This document shows positions 33,883-46,209 of a stretch of 64,000 nt of DNA, piece by piece. A program made the translations under genes and the position numbers. The DNA lies in the NCBI GenBank assembly GCA_947179155.2, contig OX359284.1, forward strand, positions 7,310,432 to 7,374,431, read 5' to 3'. Numbering within the stretch: the first letter of the stretch is position 1; each line of letters opens with the position of its first letter. Source of the stretch: Hedera helix. Taxonomy: Eukaryota; Streptophyta; Magnoliopsida; Apiales; Araliaceae. Under the pieces are notes generated by a model, which worked only from the letters and a program-made list of their open reading frames with translations, had not been told where the DNA came from and did no database searches.

Positions 33883-34592
33883 AGTATTTCGGTCATTTTA
33901 CCCTTTAGGACACAATGGTCATTATCCAATTTATTGAGTGGCATTTTGGGAAATTGCCAATTTAGCTAAATTTTCATTTCTTTCAACTTTCCCCCCTCAT
34001 AACTAGACTTTCATACATTTTCCCCCATTAATTCATTCTTTGCTCATTTCTTATCCAAATCAAATCCGTTTTGATCCAAATTCGTTTCATCATACTGGAA
34101 TTTTATTCCTTCATTAAATAGTGTCCAATTGGTTTGTCCCAAATTACATGTCATACCTGGAAACTTAATTTCCCTTAATTAATAAAAATTCACAAATTGC
34201 CAATTGTATTATATTAACTTCTTAATTATTTATAACCCTTTTTGGTTCCTCATTTCACAAACTTTACTTTCCTACAACTCAATATCGTCAACTTGCTCAT
34301 TTGTCCATAAACCACTTTCTCGACAGGATTACCAAAATCCATCATCTAATATCTTTTAAACTATAATAACTTCGTTACAACTTTACGTCCCTTTATTTCA
34401 TGTACATAGTCCAATTATGTCACACCGGCAATTCACATCATTTCTACTCATATTTGAGCATAATATCTTCTGTATTTTCATATCGTATAACGATTATCTT
34501 ATTTCAATTCATAAATATCAATTTCTTTGGTAACTTCAAATATTCATATATCAAATCCTTAATATTCCTTAATAAACTGATTAAATCATACG

Positions 34593-34844
34593 TGTTAGTT
34601 CCCAGAGTCGCACAAGTGATCTAGAAGGGGGGGGGGGGGTTGAATAGATCTTATCAAAAACTTTTTCTTTTAATATTAATTTCAAATATTTAATAGCACT
34701 TAACAAACTTAATTAAGATTTGTTTGCACAGCGGAATATTAGTTTGAAAACACCCCTTAAAGATTTGAAAAACTTCTCCGTTAAAGTTTAGGATTATTTA
34801 GAAGAAAGCCATTTGTTAAGTAAACTAATTTACAATCATATGTA

Positions 34845-34880
<36 letters not shown>

Positions 34881-37603
34881 ACAGAATGTAAATGACTGAA
34901 TGTAAATGACACCAGAGAGTTTTAAGTGGTTCGGAGACTGAATAACTCCTACTCCACTCTTCTACTACAACGAGTAGGAAATCCACTAAGGATGGTTCAT
35001 ACGGAACCCTTCAAGCTCATTAGCCTGGAAACTCTGGTTCACTAAGAACCCTTCAAACCCAGCAGGTTTGGTTAGTTTAGTCACAAAGACAAGGACATTA
35101 CTGCCCTCTTCAAGTCCAGCAGACTTGGCTCCTTTAGTCACTATGACAAGGACAACTGCCCTCTTCAAGTCCAACAGACTTGGCTCCTTGATCATTTGAA
35201 AGAGGTTGGAATTGCTACTGAGTTGTACATTAAGTCCTATTGTCTTTAAACACTCAGTAGCAGGATGTGATCATTCCTGGGATAATATTGAGTTCAACAA
35301 TGATGCTTGACTTCTTTATATGCTCAATATCATCTTGTGATCACCCATTGTGCTGCTAGGCTTTTGTACTTCAGCTCCTTTGGTACTTGATAACTTCTCG
35401 AGATGAACTCCTGAGATGACTGTGATGCTCCTTTCTTTTGGATACTCAGTTGTTCCTTCTTATCATAGACAGTTTATTGCTTCTCGAGATGGGCTTCTGA
35501 GATGACTGTAATGCTCCTTCCTTTTGGTACTCAGTGGCTACCATGTATGTATCAAGTTGGCGTTTAAGTTTCTCTCTTCCATGTGCCTAGCAGCTCTGAA
35601 CACTTCTCTTGTAATAGAGTTATACATCTCTATTTCTCTCTCAATTCAGTATTAGTGTTCTGATGGATCGTAGAGTTCTTTAGCATAACCATTCTCTGTT
35701 TTTCTCTACAATCGGTTGTTGTCTATTATCTCTCTCGTGTATACTTTTCAACAACCGTTCCAACCCCTACCCTTCTGTTTGTTATGTATGCCTTTATATC
35801 TCTAAGCATATTTTACCGTTGAGATAAATCCCGTTGGTTTCCTTTGGCTTTGTGCAGATCTTAAATATCTTCGATGCTTGACTCTTTTGCCACTTGTGTC
35901 AGTGCTTTTCCCTTTTCTGACATGTTCTGATATATTGACCTGTAGCTCAGCTTTCTCTGACTTTATAGCCGTTGCACTCCCAGAGTTGTTCAGCAAGGAG
36001 TATTATTTCCTTTGTTAATTAATCTTCTGATTTATCAATAAATACCTTCCTTGACTTTTAGAACCAACTGTTCTGATGCATTCAGAGATGTCCCATTGGT
36101 CTGACTTTATTCACCCTTTTCCTGAGCAGTGGGTCCTGACTTATAGTCGTTTAGGCACAACGTCTACTACAACTCTGACATGCATCTGTATCTCAACAAC
36201 ATTTAATCTTTCCTTAAACTGGGGAAGGAGTATTCCCTTTTCTCTTGCACCATATATCCGTTTTCTTAGTCTATTTGCCTTGACCTGCTTAATGAATTCG
36301 TTGAGTGATAGACTGTCTACTTTGTTTCTGCGAATTCAGCTTCATGAATGTTACTTGAGGTATGTCAAGTGAAACGTTGAGTTAGAACGATCTTTTCTTT
36401 AACTCTGTGACCTTGTTGCTCTGGTCAGATCGTAGAGTTTGTGCTTGCAATGCTTTGCTTTGATTTCGTTCTACGATCTTGTAGGTTTGATCAAATCGTA
36501 GAGTTAGCTAACTGTAGTGCTTCTTAGTGGAATCGTTGAGTTGCAGTCTGTGTTGCTTCATCCTTTAATTCTACTCAACGATTGTTCCATGTGTATAGCA
36601 ATCTTCTGTTATTGCCTTGTCATTTTGTTCCACTCTACGATCTCTTCTATTAGCATACATTCCAATCCTTGTAAGCTTGCTCAACAATTTTACTCTACGA
36701 TTTTGCTAGAGAGTGTGTATCGTAGAGTACATTTCTTCTCTGGTTCAGCGTTATCTGCAGGCTAGCTTGGCTGTCTGTTCGACGATCGTAGAGTTCAGCT
36801 CTACGATTTGTACTTGAACAGTTCTTTAACTTTACTCGTATATCCTGTAGACTTCTTGCATATCTCTCTCTCGTAGAGTTATCCTGGTAAGGAGTCGTAG
36901 AGTTAACTCTACGATTTATACAAAATCGTGCAGTGTCCGTTCTACGATCGTATAGACTGATCAACCTAACAGATTTGATCTTTTCTAACCAAGTCCTTTC
37001 TTACATTATTGCATCATTACATATTGAAAGGACTTTTACAGACTTTGACATACACAAATACATCAATGATTCATTCTTATGCTACTCTGCTTATATCATA
37101 CATCTTTTATGTAGAGTGACTTCTATTGAAAGATCAACCTAACATTTCTGATCTTTAAAATCTAAGTCCTTTGTACACATATAACTAAAAAAAAAGACTT
37201 TACAACATTTTATTCCGATAACTTTCATTCTCTTTAATAAGCAGCAGACAGTTTATAACAAGATCATATTTGTGCTATACTAGTGTGTGCATCTTACAGC
37301 TTTTAAGAAAGATAATATATATCATACACCCACAACAATGTAAGCACATAATTAGATTTAGAACATCTACGCACTTTTTCAGATACATTATATATCACTC
37401 AATCATGTAAGCACATAAGCACTTTCAGAGTATCTAAGCACATAATCAATTAAGCACATAAGCACATAAACACTTTCCGAGTATCTAACACATAATCAAT
37501 TAAGCACATTATAAAATCACATTGTCAAATAACCACATAAGCACATTTAGCCCAGTCCTTTTTGCACAACAGTCATCATCATCAAATCAAACAACATTCA
37601 ACA
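34593..37603 (-). repeat. Element B 3' LTR (3011 bp)
   Basis: It has a 13-base G run near 34628, a TA run near 34848-34877, and two similar ~60 bp blocks near 35088-35183 about an AAGTCCA(G/A)CAGACTTGGCTCCTT phrase. The TCGTAGAGT array is at 36427-36950. Frames inside show no protein family and occur identically in the other LTR simply because the LTR is duplicated. Confidence 0.93.
36427..36950. promoter_or_regulatory. TCGTAGAGT / ACTCTACGA array in element B LTR (copy also at 44667-45190)
   Basis: More than ten copies in both orientations, including the inverted pairs GATCGTAGAGTTCAGCTCTACGAT and GTCGTAGAGTTAACTCTACGAT. The same word is used in A and C although most of the LTR sequence differs. 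Confidence 0.75.
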
Positions 37604-37618
37604 ATCTCCCCCTATTTG
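37604..37618 (-). promoter_or_regulatory. Element B polypurine tract
   Basis: The minus strand reads AAATAGGGGGAGAT directly before the LTR start TGTTGAATGTTG. Confidence 0.8.
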
Positions 37619-37805
37619 ATGATGACAAAACTAATAGACTTATTTATAAGACATTCAAATAATGCATCTACTTGACAGGTAAATTATGTCTTATGATACA
37701 GTGAAATACTGTATGGCTAGTGCAAAAGGATGATTTTATTAAATGAGCATTTCTACAAAAGGTTATACATACTTACAGCTGCTTTTCATGTTTTAACTTT
37801 TCTCC

Positions 37806-38012
37806 CACTCAGTTTTGCTAGCTGTCTTCCTCTTAGCTGGTTGAATCTGATCTTCATAGCTCCCCCTAAGCTGTCTTCCCCTTAGTTGGTTACTCCTCCT
37901 TCTTCATAGCTGTCTCCCCCTTAGTTGGTTACTCCTCCTTAGTTGGTTACACCCCCTTAGTTGGTTACTCCTCTTTCTTCATAGCTCCCCCTGTATTCTC
38001 TCCCCCTTTTTG
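37806..38012 (-). repeat. Repeated polypurine-tract-like units upstream of element B 3' LTR
   Basis: On the plus strand CTTAGTTGGTTACTCCTC-like units repeat four to five times among GCTCCCCCT and TCTCCCCC words. On the minus strand these are a series of GGGGGAG tracts. Multiplied polypurine tracts next to the 3' LTR are a described feature of Sireviruses. Confidence 0.75.
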
Positions 38013-38660
38013 ACATCATCAATTATGAAATGTATGGAACTTGCAGAGTTACGGCAGATTTTAGAAGGATATTTTGAAGTCTATCACAGAGTTTTGAGAC
38101 TCTACGAGACTAAGAGTAAGTAAATTTTCATGGTCCATAGAGTGTTGGGACTCTATGACTGGAGAATTGGTATTTTGATAGATGTTTGCAAAGTTTTGGG
38201 ACTTTTACGAACAGGGAGGTGGTGCAGGGTGATTAAGAGTTTAGTAAGTCACAGCCGAGGACTTTCTGATTTATGCATTTTGATTTTCCACAGAGCTGGA
38301 CTGATTCCAGATGGATGTTTCCTGGCAACTTTGGTAGTGAGAATAGAAAGGTTCGCTGCTTATTAGTGTGGTTGCAAAGGTCATTGCCTTTGTGAAATGT
38401 TGAGCTATTAATGAAAGATTTGGAAAGGTTGAGTAGCTCCAGCTTATAGAACTTTGATCATTCATGACTATTGCCCTTAGAAGTGGTAAAATAGGAATGA
38501 AACTCAACAGATGATTATGATCCCAAGCAATAGAGCATCTTTCTATCTGTCTGGCATGCTTCCTTCTTTCTCTACGTTTTCTTTTGATCTGCTTTGATCG
38601 ATATGCTGCAAATTTCTGCTTTTCAAGTTTTCTTAGCAGTCTTACTTTCTTCAGCTTCTT
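38013..38660 (-). other. Element B non-coding segment
   Basis: Lies between the accessory reading frame and the purine-tract array. It is purine/pyrimidine skewed, with only short unrecognised frames. Confidence 0.6.
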
Positions 38661-38951
38661 TTAAGCTTTTATCCTTATTTGTCTCTCCTTGTGATTTGTT
38701 TTGAACCTCCTGCCTGTGTTCTTCATAAAACCACTTAATCCTTTACTTGACCTTCTTGACCCGTCTTTTGATTTATCCACATCATGAGTGCTGGTCTCTT
38801 CTTGACGGTGTTTATCTTCTTTCACCACAGTTTCTTGACAGTCTCCTTCCTCATCTGATTTAGTCTTTCCAGCTTCAGAATTTTCAGAGCATTGTTTCCT
38901 TGGTACATCATCTTCTTCAGCTACATCATCATCATTGTTGAACTCAGGTGT

Positions 38952-40241
38952 TCAGTCTTTTACAACTGGTTCAATTTCCTGATCAGAACCCAAAGAGACT
39001 TCCTTTTCAGACAGGCTATTTTTATGACATTCTGATCTTTCCTCTGAAGAGCCTGTAGATGTTTCCTCTTTTGAACTGTCAGAAGTTCTTTCTTCAGAAT
39101 CAGAACTTGCTTCATCATCAATTTCTATCACCTGAGGTGGTCCTGCAGTGATTGAGCTTCTCCACTGTTCTCTGATTCTCCAACTTCTTCTTGGAGCAAT
39201 GTGAGGAACTTTCTTTTCTGTTTTCTTCTTCTTCTTCTTCTTCTTTACTTCAGATACTTTGGGATTCATCTTTTCTTTCTTAGCTTTCCCTGAACAGACA
39301 TCCTTTTCTTCTTCAGCCTTCTCTGTTTCAAAGAATTTTCTTTTCTTTTCTGATTTCTGACTATCATAGATCACAAGAGTTTTGTTTCTTGATTGTTCAT
39401 TTTCCTCCTGTAATATCTCCTCAGATATTTCTTTCATTTCCCTTTTTCCTTTTCCCTTTGATTTCACTCCCATCTTACTGTTGAAGCTCATAGAACCTCG
39501 TGATTTTTTACCCTTATTGGCATGAGGATTCTTTTTCCAATCTTCAAACAGCCTTGGAGTAATTCTTTTGTTGCAGTTTAGAACTTCTCCTTCATCTTCC
39601 CCAATTTCATTTGCCAGCAATTTCTTCAAAATGATGCTTATGAATCTCCCATAAGGCATCTTGGGAGTTGGCTTTCCAGTTTCAGCTCTTGTCTTTGTAT
39701 CATCTATCCATCTCTTTATCCGCCCTAAGAGAACTGCTCCGAAGTTGATTTTCTTTCTTTGAGCAATAGCAGTCATCAGCCTCAGTTGATCTTCACTGAT
39801 AGTATCATATGCGGTGTCTTTGCATAGAATACTCTTTCCAACAATATCAGCCAGAAACTCATACTGCTGAGGGAAATCTTTCTTCTTGATTCCTTTGAGA
39901 TGAGACTTCTTTTCATAGCCCATCAATTCCAATCCAAGTTCAATGTTAATCTTATGAAGAGAAATAATTCCCCCGCTTGGAATACCTAGACTGAGATTGA
40001 TTTCAGAAACCCCAAATTGCAATGTGATTTCCTTAACCTTTGAGATGAGGGTGTTTCCTCGATAATCAGCATTTGAATAAAATTCTTTCACAAGCGAAGA
40101 GAAAATCCTGGTGCTAGTTTCCAAACACATGGTGAAGCCAGCATTCTTGACCAGATGTAAAATATCCTTGTATTTCTGCTCTGCATCTCCGAATTTTTTA
40201 AAACAAACAAGATTTCCAGGAATGACTTGAAGAGATGCCAT
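38952..40241 (-). CDS. Element B accessory protein (plant transposon-protein-like domain)
   Basis: The frame is open for 429 codons from Met at 40241, and upstream to 40283. I prefer 40241 because element A and C proteins start Met-Ala-x-x-Gln-Val-Ile at the same place. Residues ~1-230 align with A and C throughout, including Phe-Pro-Gln-Gln-Tyr-Glu-Phe-Leu-Ala-Asp, Leu-Cys-Lys-Asp and Tyr-Gly-Arg-Phe-Ile-Ser. They look like the family annotated as putative plant transposon protein (Transposase_32). The rest is charged, with a run of eight Lys near 39215-39240 and acidic Ser/Glu clusters. A TGA at 38954-38952 ends it, but the same frame then stays open for 96 codons to TAA at 38663-38661, so the protein may once have been longer. 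Role unknown. It is the only apparently intact transposon protein in the window. Confidence 0.68.
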   Translation of the reverse strand: MASLQVIPGNLVCFKKFGDAEQKYKDILHLVKNAGFTMCLETSTRIFSSLVKEFYSNADYRGNTLISKVKEITLQFGVSEINLSLGIPSGGIISLHKINIELGLELMGYEKKSHLKGIKKKDFPQQYEFLADIVGKSILCKDTAYDTISEDQLRLMTAIAQRKKINFGAVLLGRIKRWIDDTKTRAETGKPTPKMPYGRFISIILKKLLANEIGEDEGEVLNCNKRITPRLFEDWKKNPHANKGKKSRGSMSFNSKMGVKSKGKGKREMKEISEEILQEENEQSRNKTLVIYDSQKSEKKRKFFETEKAEEEKDVCSGKAKKEKMNPKVSEVKKKKKKKKTEKKVPHIAPRRSWRIREQWRSSITAGPPQVIEIDDEASSDSEERTSDSSKEETSTGSSEERSECHKNSLSEKEVSLGSDQEIEPVVKD

Positions 40242-40283
40242 GTGATTAAACTGATTGGGGAAAAGCCCAGGGAGCGATACCAA

Positions 40284-42787
40284 TATCGGTTTTAGAGGAA
40301 TTTTCGATTTCTAGGGTTTTGATGAGTTTTGGGAGAATGGGTATTGACAACTGACGGGAAATGACCATTGTTAGTCTAAAAACAAGACTTATGCTAGTTC
40401 CCTCTTATTTTTGCAGAGTACACGTGCCAGATATTTATTTGAAGAACGTGGGTTTAACCCTTTTATTTTCCATAAATGGAGCACATCAATTATTCTAACC
40501 CACTTGAGTTTGAAGAGCGTGTGGTTCACTTTCTCTGTATAGTAAACTTGACCAGTTCGTAGAGTTGGCTGCAAGACATTCAACCATCATCCTTTCAGTA
40601 GATGGATTTGAGGACGGGTGAGAATTGAATGCTGGAAAAGAAGTTTATGGGAAAGATATTGTTATGAGATGCAAACATAGACTCAATATTTTACGATTAG
40701 GAAGATGAACATGGTGATTCTACGATTTGAGATAATAAGTCTTGCTTGGTTATTAGTCACAGGATTTGGAGATTATTATCGGAGAGATAAGTGCATTTGG
40801 TTCATCAATCACATTGTTTTGGGACTTTGTGACTGGAATGAGAAAGGTATTCCAATGAAGAACCGATTTACCTTCTGCTTTCCTTTTGAAGTGCAATCGT
40901 AGAGTTGTGATTTTGAACTGCTCTACGATCTCTGTTAAAACTGGAGACTTTGGATGAATTCAGAGATCTTAGTTAGGCCTGGTTGTAAAAAGTCATAGAG
41001 TGACTGACTGTGTTGACTCTACGATCTTGAGCTTTATGACGAGGAGACCACTCTACGTTCTTTGGAGAGGACACTTCATTTTCCAAGCCTTATTCTGCGA
41101 TCGCCTGACATACTCTACGATCCTTCTTTGTGAGATGAACTTTCTTCTGACTTGAGTGATCTTTTATCTAACGATGATATTAGTGACAATCATTCAAACA
41201 AGATTCACTAAATCAATAGGTGAGGTAAAGACTAATAGATGCCTCCTTTTATGATCAGCTTCTTTCTCTTCTAGAGAATCCCAAGATTCAAATCTTCTTC
41301 ATGCATCAGTATTCAGACTTCACTCAATCTATCAAAGATTGGCTACCTTGAGATATTCTTCTTTATATCGTTGAGCTTTCTTCTTGAGGTTGTGGCATTG
41401 TTTCCTTCCTGTTGTTCTGCTTGAATTATCTTCATCCAGAATGATTTGTAATGCATGCTTATCAAGAGACTTTATGTTTAGCGTTTCATAGCGCTGACTT
41501 CTTCATAGAATTAAGCAAATAAATCTTCAACCATTTCAAGCTTAGAGCTTCTTCTGTTGCATTTGAAGTTGGAGAGCCTACTGCCAAAGGTTATGAGTGA
41601 GCTTTTCTTTGAGATTAACTTTTCCTCTTTTCTCAGATTTGAAGGGTGATTTCTGAAACATAGAGTAAGTCATTCGTGATTACTCCTTTCTGCCTTGATC
41701 TTCTCACCCTTCTCATTCATAGATGGTTTTGAAGAATTTTGACACTAGGAGCATTTGCCTTTAAAGTCTGAGCATGTACACATGGTGTGCCTGGTAAGGA
41801 TTTCTTCATTTTAAGAGCTGCTTTGTACATGAATGAGATTCTTCAACTCTTCTCGATCTTTGATGATCTGCAGAATGATTCTTAGATCCGGTGATCATTG
41901 ATAAACATATGTGACCGTTCATTCATGCTGAGTTGATTTTCAGGTCTCGGGCCTGATAACTGTGATTTGGAGGAATGACTTTGAAAACTCATCACTATGG
42001 ATATTGCAGTGAAGTAAACAACTGTGATTTGATCTTTCTCCCATTTTCAGAGAAGTTGTTCTAGAAAACCGTTGAAGACTTTTGAAATAGATTCCTTTAA
42101 AAAATCATCAAGCTCTTGATGCTGCTTTAAAATAAATGAAGCACTTCTTTTGACACACATCTTCAGATAGGATCCTTAGAATAAAAGTCCTTAAGCTTAT
42201 CGGAAAGCTTAATGCTGAGCCCATCGAGTGACTATAGATTAGAGACTGATTCCAGCTGCTGACATATGGTGGATAGAAAAATTATTTAACAATTTAAGCA
42301 TAGATTCCTGTTGGGCTTGCTTCTGCTTCAACCACCGGTGAGAAGTAGATTTGTTTGCTTGGTTCAGTGATGCTTCCTAGGAGAAGAATAGGATCCGGTG
42401 TCCTTTGGCATCAAGATATAAACTTCCCAGTTTGTTTGAAAGCAACAATACACGTTTGTATTCTTTAAGTGAATCAATTAATAATTCTTGTCAACAGAAC
42501 ATTCTGTTGATTTCTTCAACTTGCAGCACCATATTAACTTTGACAGTTCACTCGATAGCTTCTTTGCTGAGATCATCTGAATTTGTATTAGGAAGTATTA
42601 ATGTCAATTAATATTCAGCATCAGACATGGAATCAATAACCAACATTCAATTAGTACCTGAAAAAAAACATTATTTTGTAAGCTTGTTCATACGAGGTGG
42701 TTTACTTCAATTCTTAAACTCAAAAACAGAAATTTGCTAGTGCCATAGGATCTACTCAAAGTGTGAGCTTTATGTTCGTGAGAACCT
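40284..42787 (-). other. Element B decayed internal region
   Basis: No long frame. At about 41640-41740 the minus strand still reads Met-Asn-Glu-Lys-Gly-Glu-Lys-Ile-Lys followed by an altered Arg-Ser-x-His, matching the integrase segment of A near 30030-29975. This is the trace of a lost pol. TCGTAGAGT-type words occur at about 40557, 40717, 40897, 40920, 41020 and 41113, again just upstream of the accessory frame. Confidence 0.65.
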
Positions 42788-42799
42788 GCTCTGATACCA
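42788..42799 (-). promoter_or_regulatory. Element B primer binding site (initiator tRNA-Met)
   Basis: The minus strand reads TGGTATCAGAGC, continuing AGG, two bases after the LTR end, as in element A. Confidence 0.9.
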
Positions 42800-42801
42800 A
42801 T

Positions 42802-43050
42802 TGTTAGTTCCCAGAGTCGCACAAGTGATCTAGAAGGGGGGGGGGTTGAATAGATCTTATCAAAAACTTTTTCTTTTAATATTAATTTCAAATATTTAAT
42901 AGCACTTAACAAACTTAATTAAGATTTGTTTACACAGCGGAATATTAGTTTGAAAACACCCCTTAAAGATTTGAAAAACTTCTCTGTTAAAGTTTAGGAT
43001 TATTTAGAAGAAAGCCATTTGTTAAGTAAACTAATTTACAATCATATGTA

Positions 43051-43107
<57 letters not shown>

Positions 43108-45842
43108 GTATATATATAAGACAGAATGTAAATGACTGAATGTAAATGACACCAGAGAGTTTTAAGTGGTTCGGAGACTGAATAACTCCTACTCCACTCT
43201 TCTACTACAACGAGTAGGAAATCCACTAAGGATGGTTCATACGGAACCCTTCAAGCTCATTAGCCTGGAAACTCTGGTTCACTAAGAACCCTTCAAACCC
43301 AGCAGGTTTGGTTAGTTTAGTCACAAAGACAAGGACATTACTGCCCTCTTCAAGTCCAGCAGACTTGGCTCCTTTAGTCACTATGACAAGGACAACTGCC
43401 CTCTTCAAGTCCAACAGACTTGACTCCTTGATCATTTGAAAGAGGTTGGAATTGCTACTGAGTTGTACATTAAGTCCTATTGTCTTTAAACACTCAGTAG
43501 CAGGATGTGATCATTCCTGGGATAATATTGAGTTCAACAATGATGCTTGACTTCTTTATATGCTCAATATCATCTTGTGATCACCCATTGTGCTGCTAGG
43601 CTTTTGTACTTCAGCTCCTTTGGTACTTGATAACTTCTCGAGATGAACTCCTGAGATGACTGTGATGCTCCTTTCTTTTGGATACTCAGTTGTTCCTTCT
43701 TATCATAGACAGTTTATTGCTTCTCGAGATGGGCTTCTGAGATGACTGTAATGCTCCTTCCTTTTGGTACTCAGTGGCTACCATGTATGTATCAAGTTGG
43801 CGTTTAAGTTTCTCTCTTCCATGTGCCTAGCAGCTCTGAACACTTTTCTTGTAATAGAGTTATACATCTCTATTTCTCTCTCAATTCAGTATTAGTGTTC
43901 TGATGGATCGTAGAGTTCTTTAGCATAACCATTCTCTGTTTTTCTCTACAATCGGTTGTTGTCTATTATCTCTCTCGTGTATACTTTTCAACAACCGTTC
44001 CAACCCCTACCCTTCTGTTTGTTATGTATGCCTTTATATCTCTAAGCATATTTTACCGTTGAGATAAATCCCGTTGGTTTCCTTTGGCTTTGTGCAGATC
44101 TTAAATATCTTCGATGCTTGACTCTTTTGCCACTTGTGTCAGTGCTTTTCCCTTTTCTGACATGTTCTGATATATTGACCTGTAGCTCAGCTTTCTCTGA
44201 CTTTATAGCCGTTGCACTCCCAGAGTTGTTCAGCAAGGAGTATTATTTCCTTTGTTAATTAATCTTCTGATTTATCAATAAATACCTTCCTTGACTTTTA
44301 GAACCAACTGTTCTGATGCATTCAGAGATGTCCCATTGGTCTGACTTTATTCACCCTTTTCCTGAGCAGTGGGTCCTGACTTATAGTCGTTTAGGCACAA
44401 CGTCTACTACAACTCTGACATGCATCTGTATCTCAACAACATTTAATCTTTCCTTAAACTGGGGAAGGAGTATTCCCTTTTCTCTTGCACCATATATCCG
44501 TTTTCTTAGTCTATTTGCCTTGACCTGCTTAATGAATTCGTTGAGTGATAGACTGTCTACTTTGTTTCTGCGAATTCAGCTTCATGAATGTTACTTGAGG
44601 TATGTCAAGTGAAACGTTGAGTTAGAACGATCTTTTCTTTAACTCTGTGACCTTGTTGCTCTGGTCAGATCGTAGAGTTTGTGCTTGCAATGCTTTGCTT
44701 TGATTTCGTTCTACGATCTTGTAGGTTTGATCAAATCGTAGAGTTAGCTAACTGTAGTGCTTCTTAGTGGAATCGTTGAGTTGCAGTCTGTGTTGCTTCA
44801 TCCTTTAATTCTACTCAACGATTGTTCCATGTGTATAGCAATCTTCTGTTATTGCCTTGTCATTTTGTTCCACTCTACGATCTCTTCTATCAGCATACAT
44901 TCCAATCCTTGTAAGCTTGCTCAACAATTTTACTCTACGATTTTGCTAGAGAGTGTGTATCGTAGAGTACATTTCTTCTCTGGTTCAGCGTTATCTGCAG
45001 GCTAGCTTGGCTGTCTGTTCGACGATCGTAGAGTTCAGCTCTACGATTTGTACTTGAACAGTTCTTTAACTTTACTCGTATATCCTGTAGACTTCTTGCA
45101 TATCTCTCTCTCGTAGAGTTATCCTGGTAAGGAGTCGTAGAGTTAACTCTACGATTTATACAAAATCGTGCAGTGTCCGTTCTACGATCGTATAGACTGA
45201 TCAACCTAACAGATTTGATCTTTTCTAACCAAGTCCTTTCTTACATTATTGCATCATTACATATTGAAAGGACTTTTACAGACTTTGACATACACAAATA
45301 CATCAATGATTCATTCTTATGCTACTCTGCTTATATCATACATCTTTTATGTAGAGTGACTTCTATTGAAAGATCAACCTAACATTTCTGATCTTTAAAA
45401 TCTAAGTCCTTTGTACACATATAACTAAAAAAAAGACTTTACAACATTTTATTCCGATAACTTTCATTCTCTTTAATAAGCAGCAGACAGTTTATAACAA
45501 GATCATATTTGTGCTATACTAGTGTGTGCATCTTACAGTTTTTAAGAAAGATAATATATATCATACACCCACAACAATGTAAGCACATAATTAGATTTAG
45601 AACATCTACGCACTTTTTCAGATACATTATATATCACTCAATCATGTAAGCACATAAGCACTTTCAGAGTATCTAAGCACATAATCAATTAAGCACATAA
45701 GCACATAAACACTTTCCGAGTATCTAACACATAATCAATTAAGCACATTATAAAATCACATTGTCAAATAACCACATAAGCACATTTAGCCCAGTCCTTT
45801 TTGCACAACAGTCATCATCATCAAATCAAACAACATTCAACA
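42802..45842 (-). repeat. Element B 5' LTR (3041 bp)
   Basis: Nearly identical to 34593-37603. Differences seen: a longer TA run (43053-43119), a shorter G run, and a handful of mostly transition substitutions. Confidence 0.93.
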
Positions 45843-46209
45843 ATACGGTTTCTTATTCTTTGCACATACATACATTTCTGCCTTGCTATTATCATATCAT
45901 TGCCTCTCCAGGCCTATTTATTAATCTCGCTGTTAACATTCATAACTAAATCCTCAATTCACATATCAATTTTCTTATTTCCATCATTTCTAAACTTTAA
46001 ATCCTTCTTTATATATATATTACCAAATATACATATATACATACATGCATCCTACCACATAGGTCATATATAACACATTGATTAAGCAATAATTCTTATT
46101 TAATCTCTCTTACGATTTTCTGTCATTCAATGCTAGGTTTTATCTATTAACCTTTATTTAATTAATCAAAATCCTTATTTAAAATTCTGTAAAATCCTGG
46201 GTTGTTACA

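Larger units (their letters stand above)
34593..45842 (-). mobile_element. Element B: young non-autonomous Sirevirus-like element keeping only the accessory ORF
   Basis: Two LTRs of about 3.0 kb (34593-37603 and 42802-45842) frame 5.2 kb. The perfect target duplication ATACG is at 34588-34592 and 45843-45847. Primer site and polypurine tract are present. By eye the LTRs differ by fewer than ten substitutions plus microsatellite length, near 0.2-0.3 percent, so insertion is recent. Internally there is no working gag or pol, only an eroded integrase trace near 41640-41740. A long accessory frame related to that of A and C remains (40241-38952). LTR ends resemble those of A (TGTTAGTTCCCA and a G run). 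Its enzymes were presumably supplied in trans by an autonomous relative. Confidence 0.87.
19404..46209 (-). mobile_element. Right LTR (5' LTR, ~4.3 kb net) of the Gypsy element, split by elements A and B
   Basis: The LTR begins TGTAACGCCCCGAGATCCC at 19404 and ends ...GGGTTGTTACA at 46209. It is interrupted by element A (22662-33882) and element B (34593-45842). The three remaining pieces sum to about 4.3 kb. The pieces 33883-34592 and 45848-46209 align with the left LTR without interruption, which proves continuity before insertion. The next bases, CATAT (46210-46214), would be one target duplication, but the partner is lost with the truncated left end. Confidence 0.85.

Noticed and set aside
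22657..33887. Perfect 5 bp target duplication for element A
   Set aside because: Left flank AAGGG and right flank AAGT/AGTAT do not match exactly. A two base deletion would reconcile them, but this cannot be shown.
36076..36372. 98 codon and neighbouring frames repeated identically at 44316-44612 and elsewhere
   Set aside because: These lie in the two LTRs of element B. Their conservation reflects recent LTR duplication, and they have no domain.
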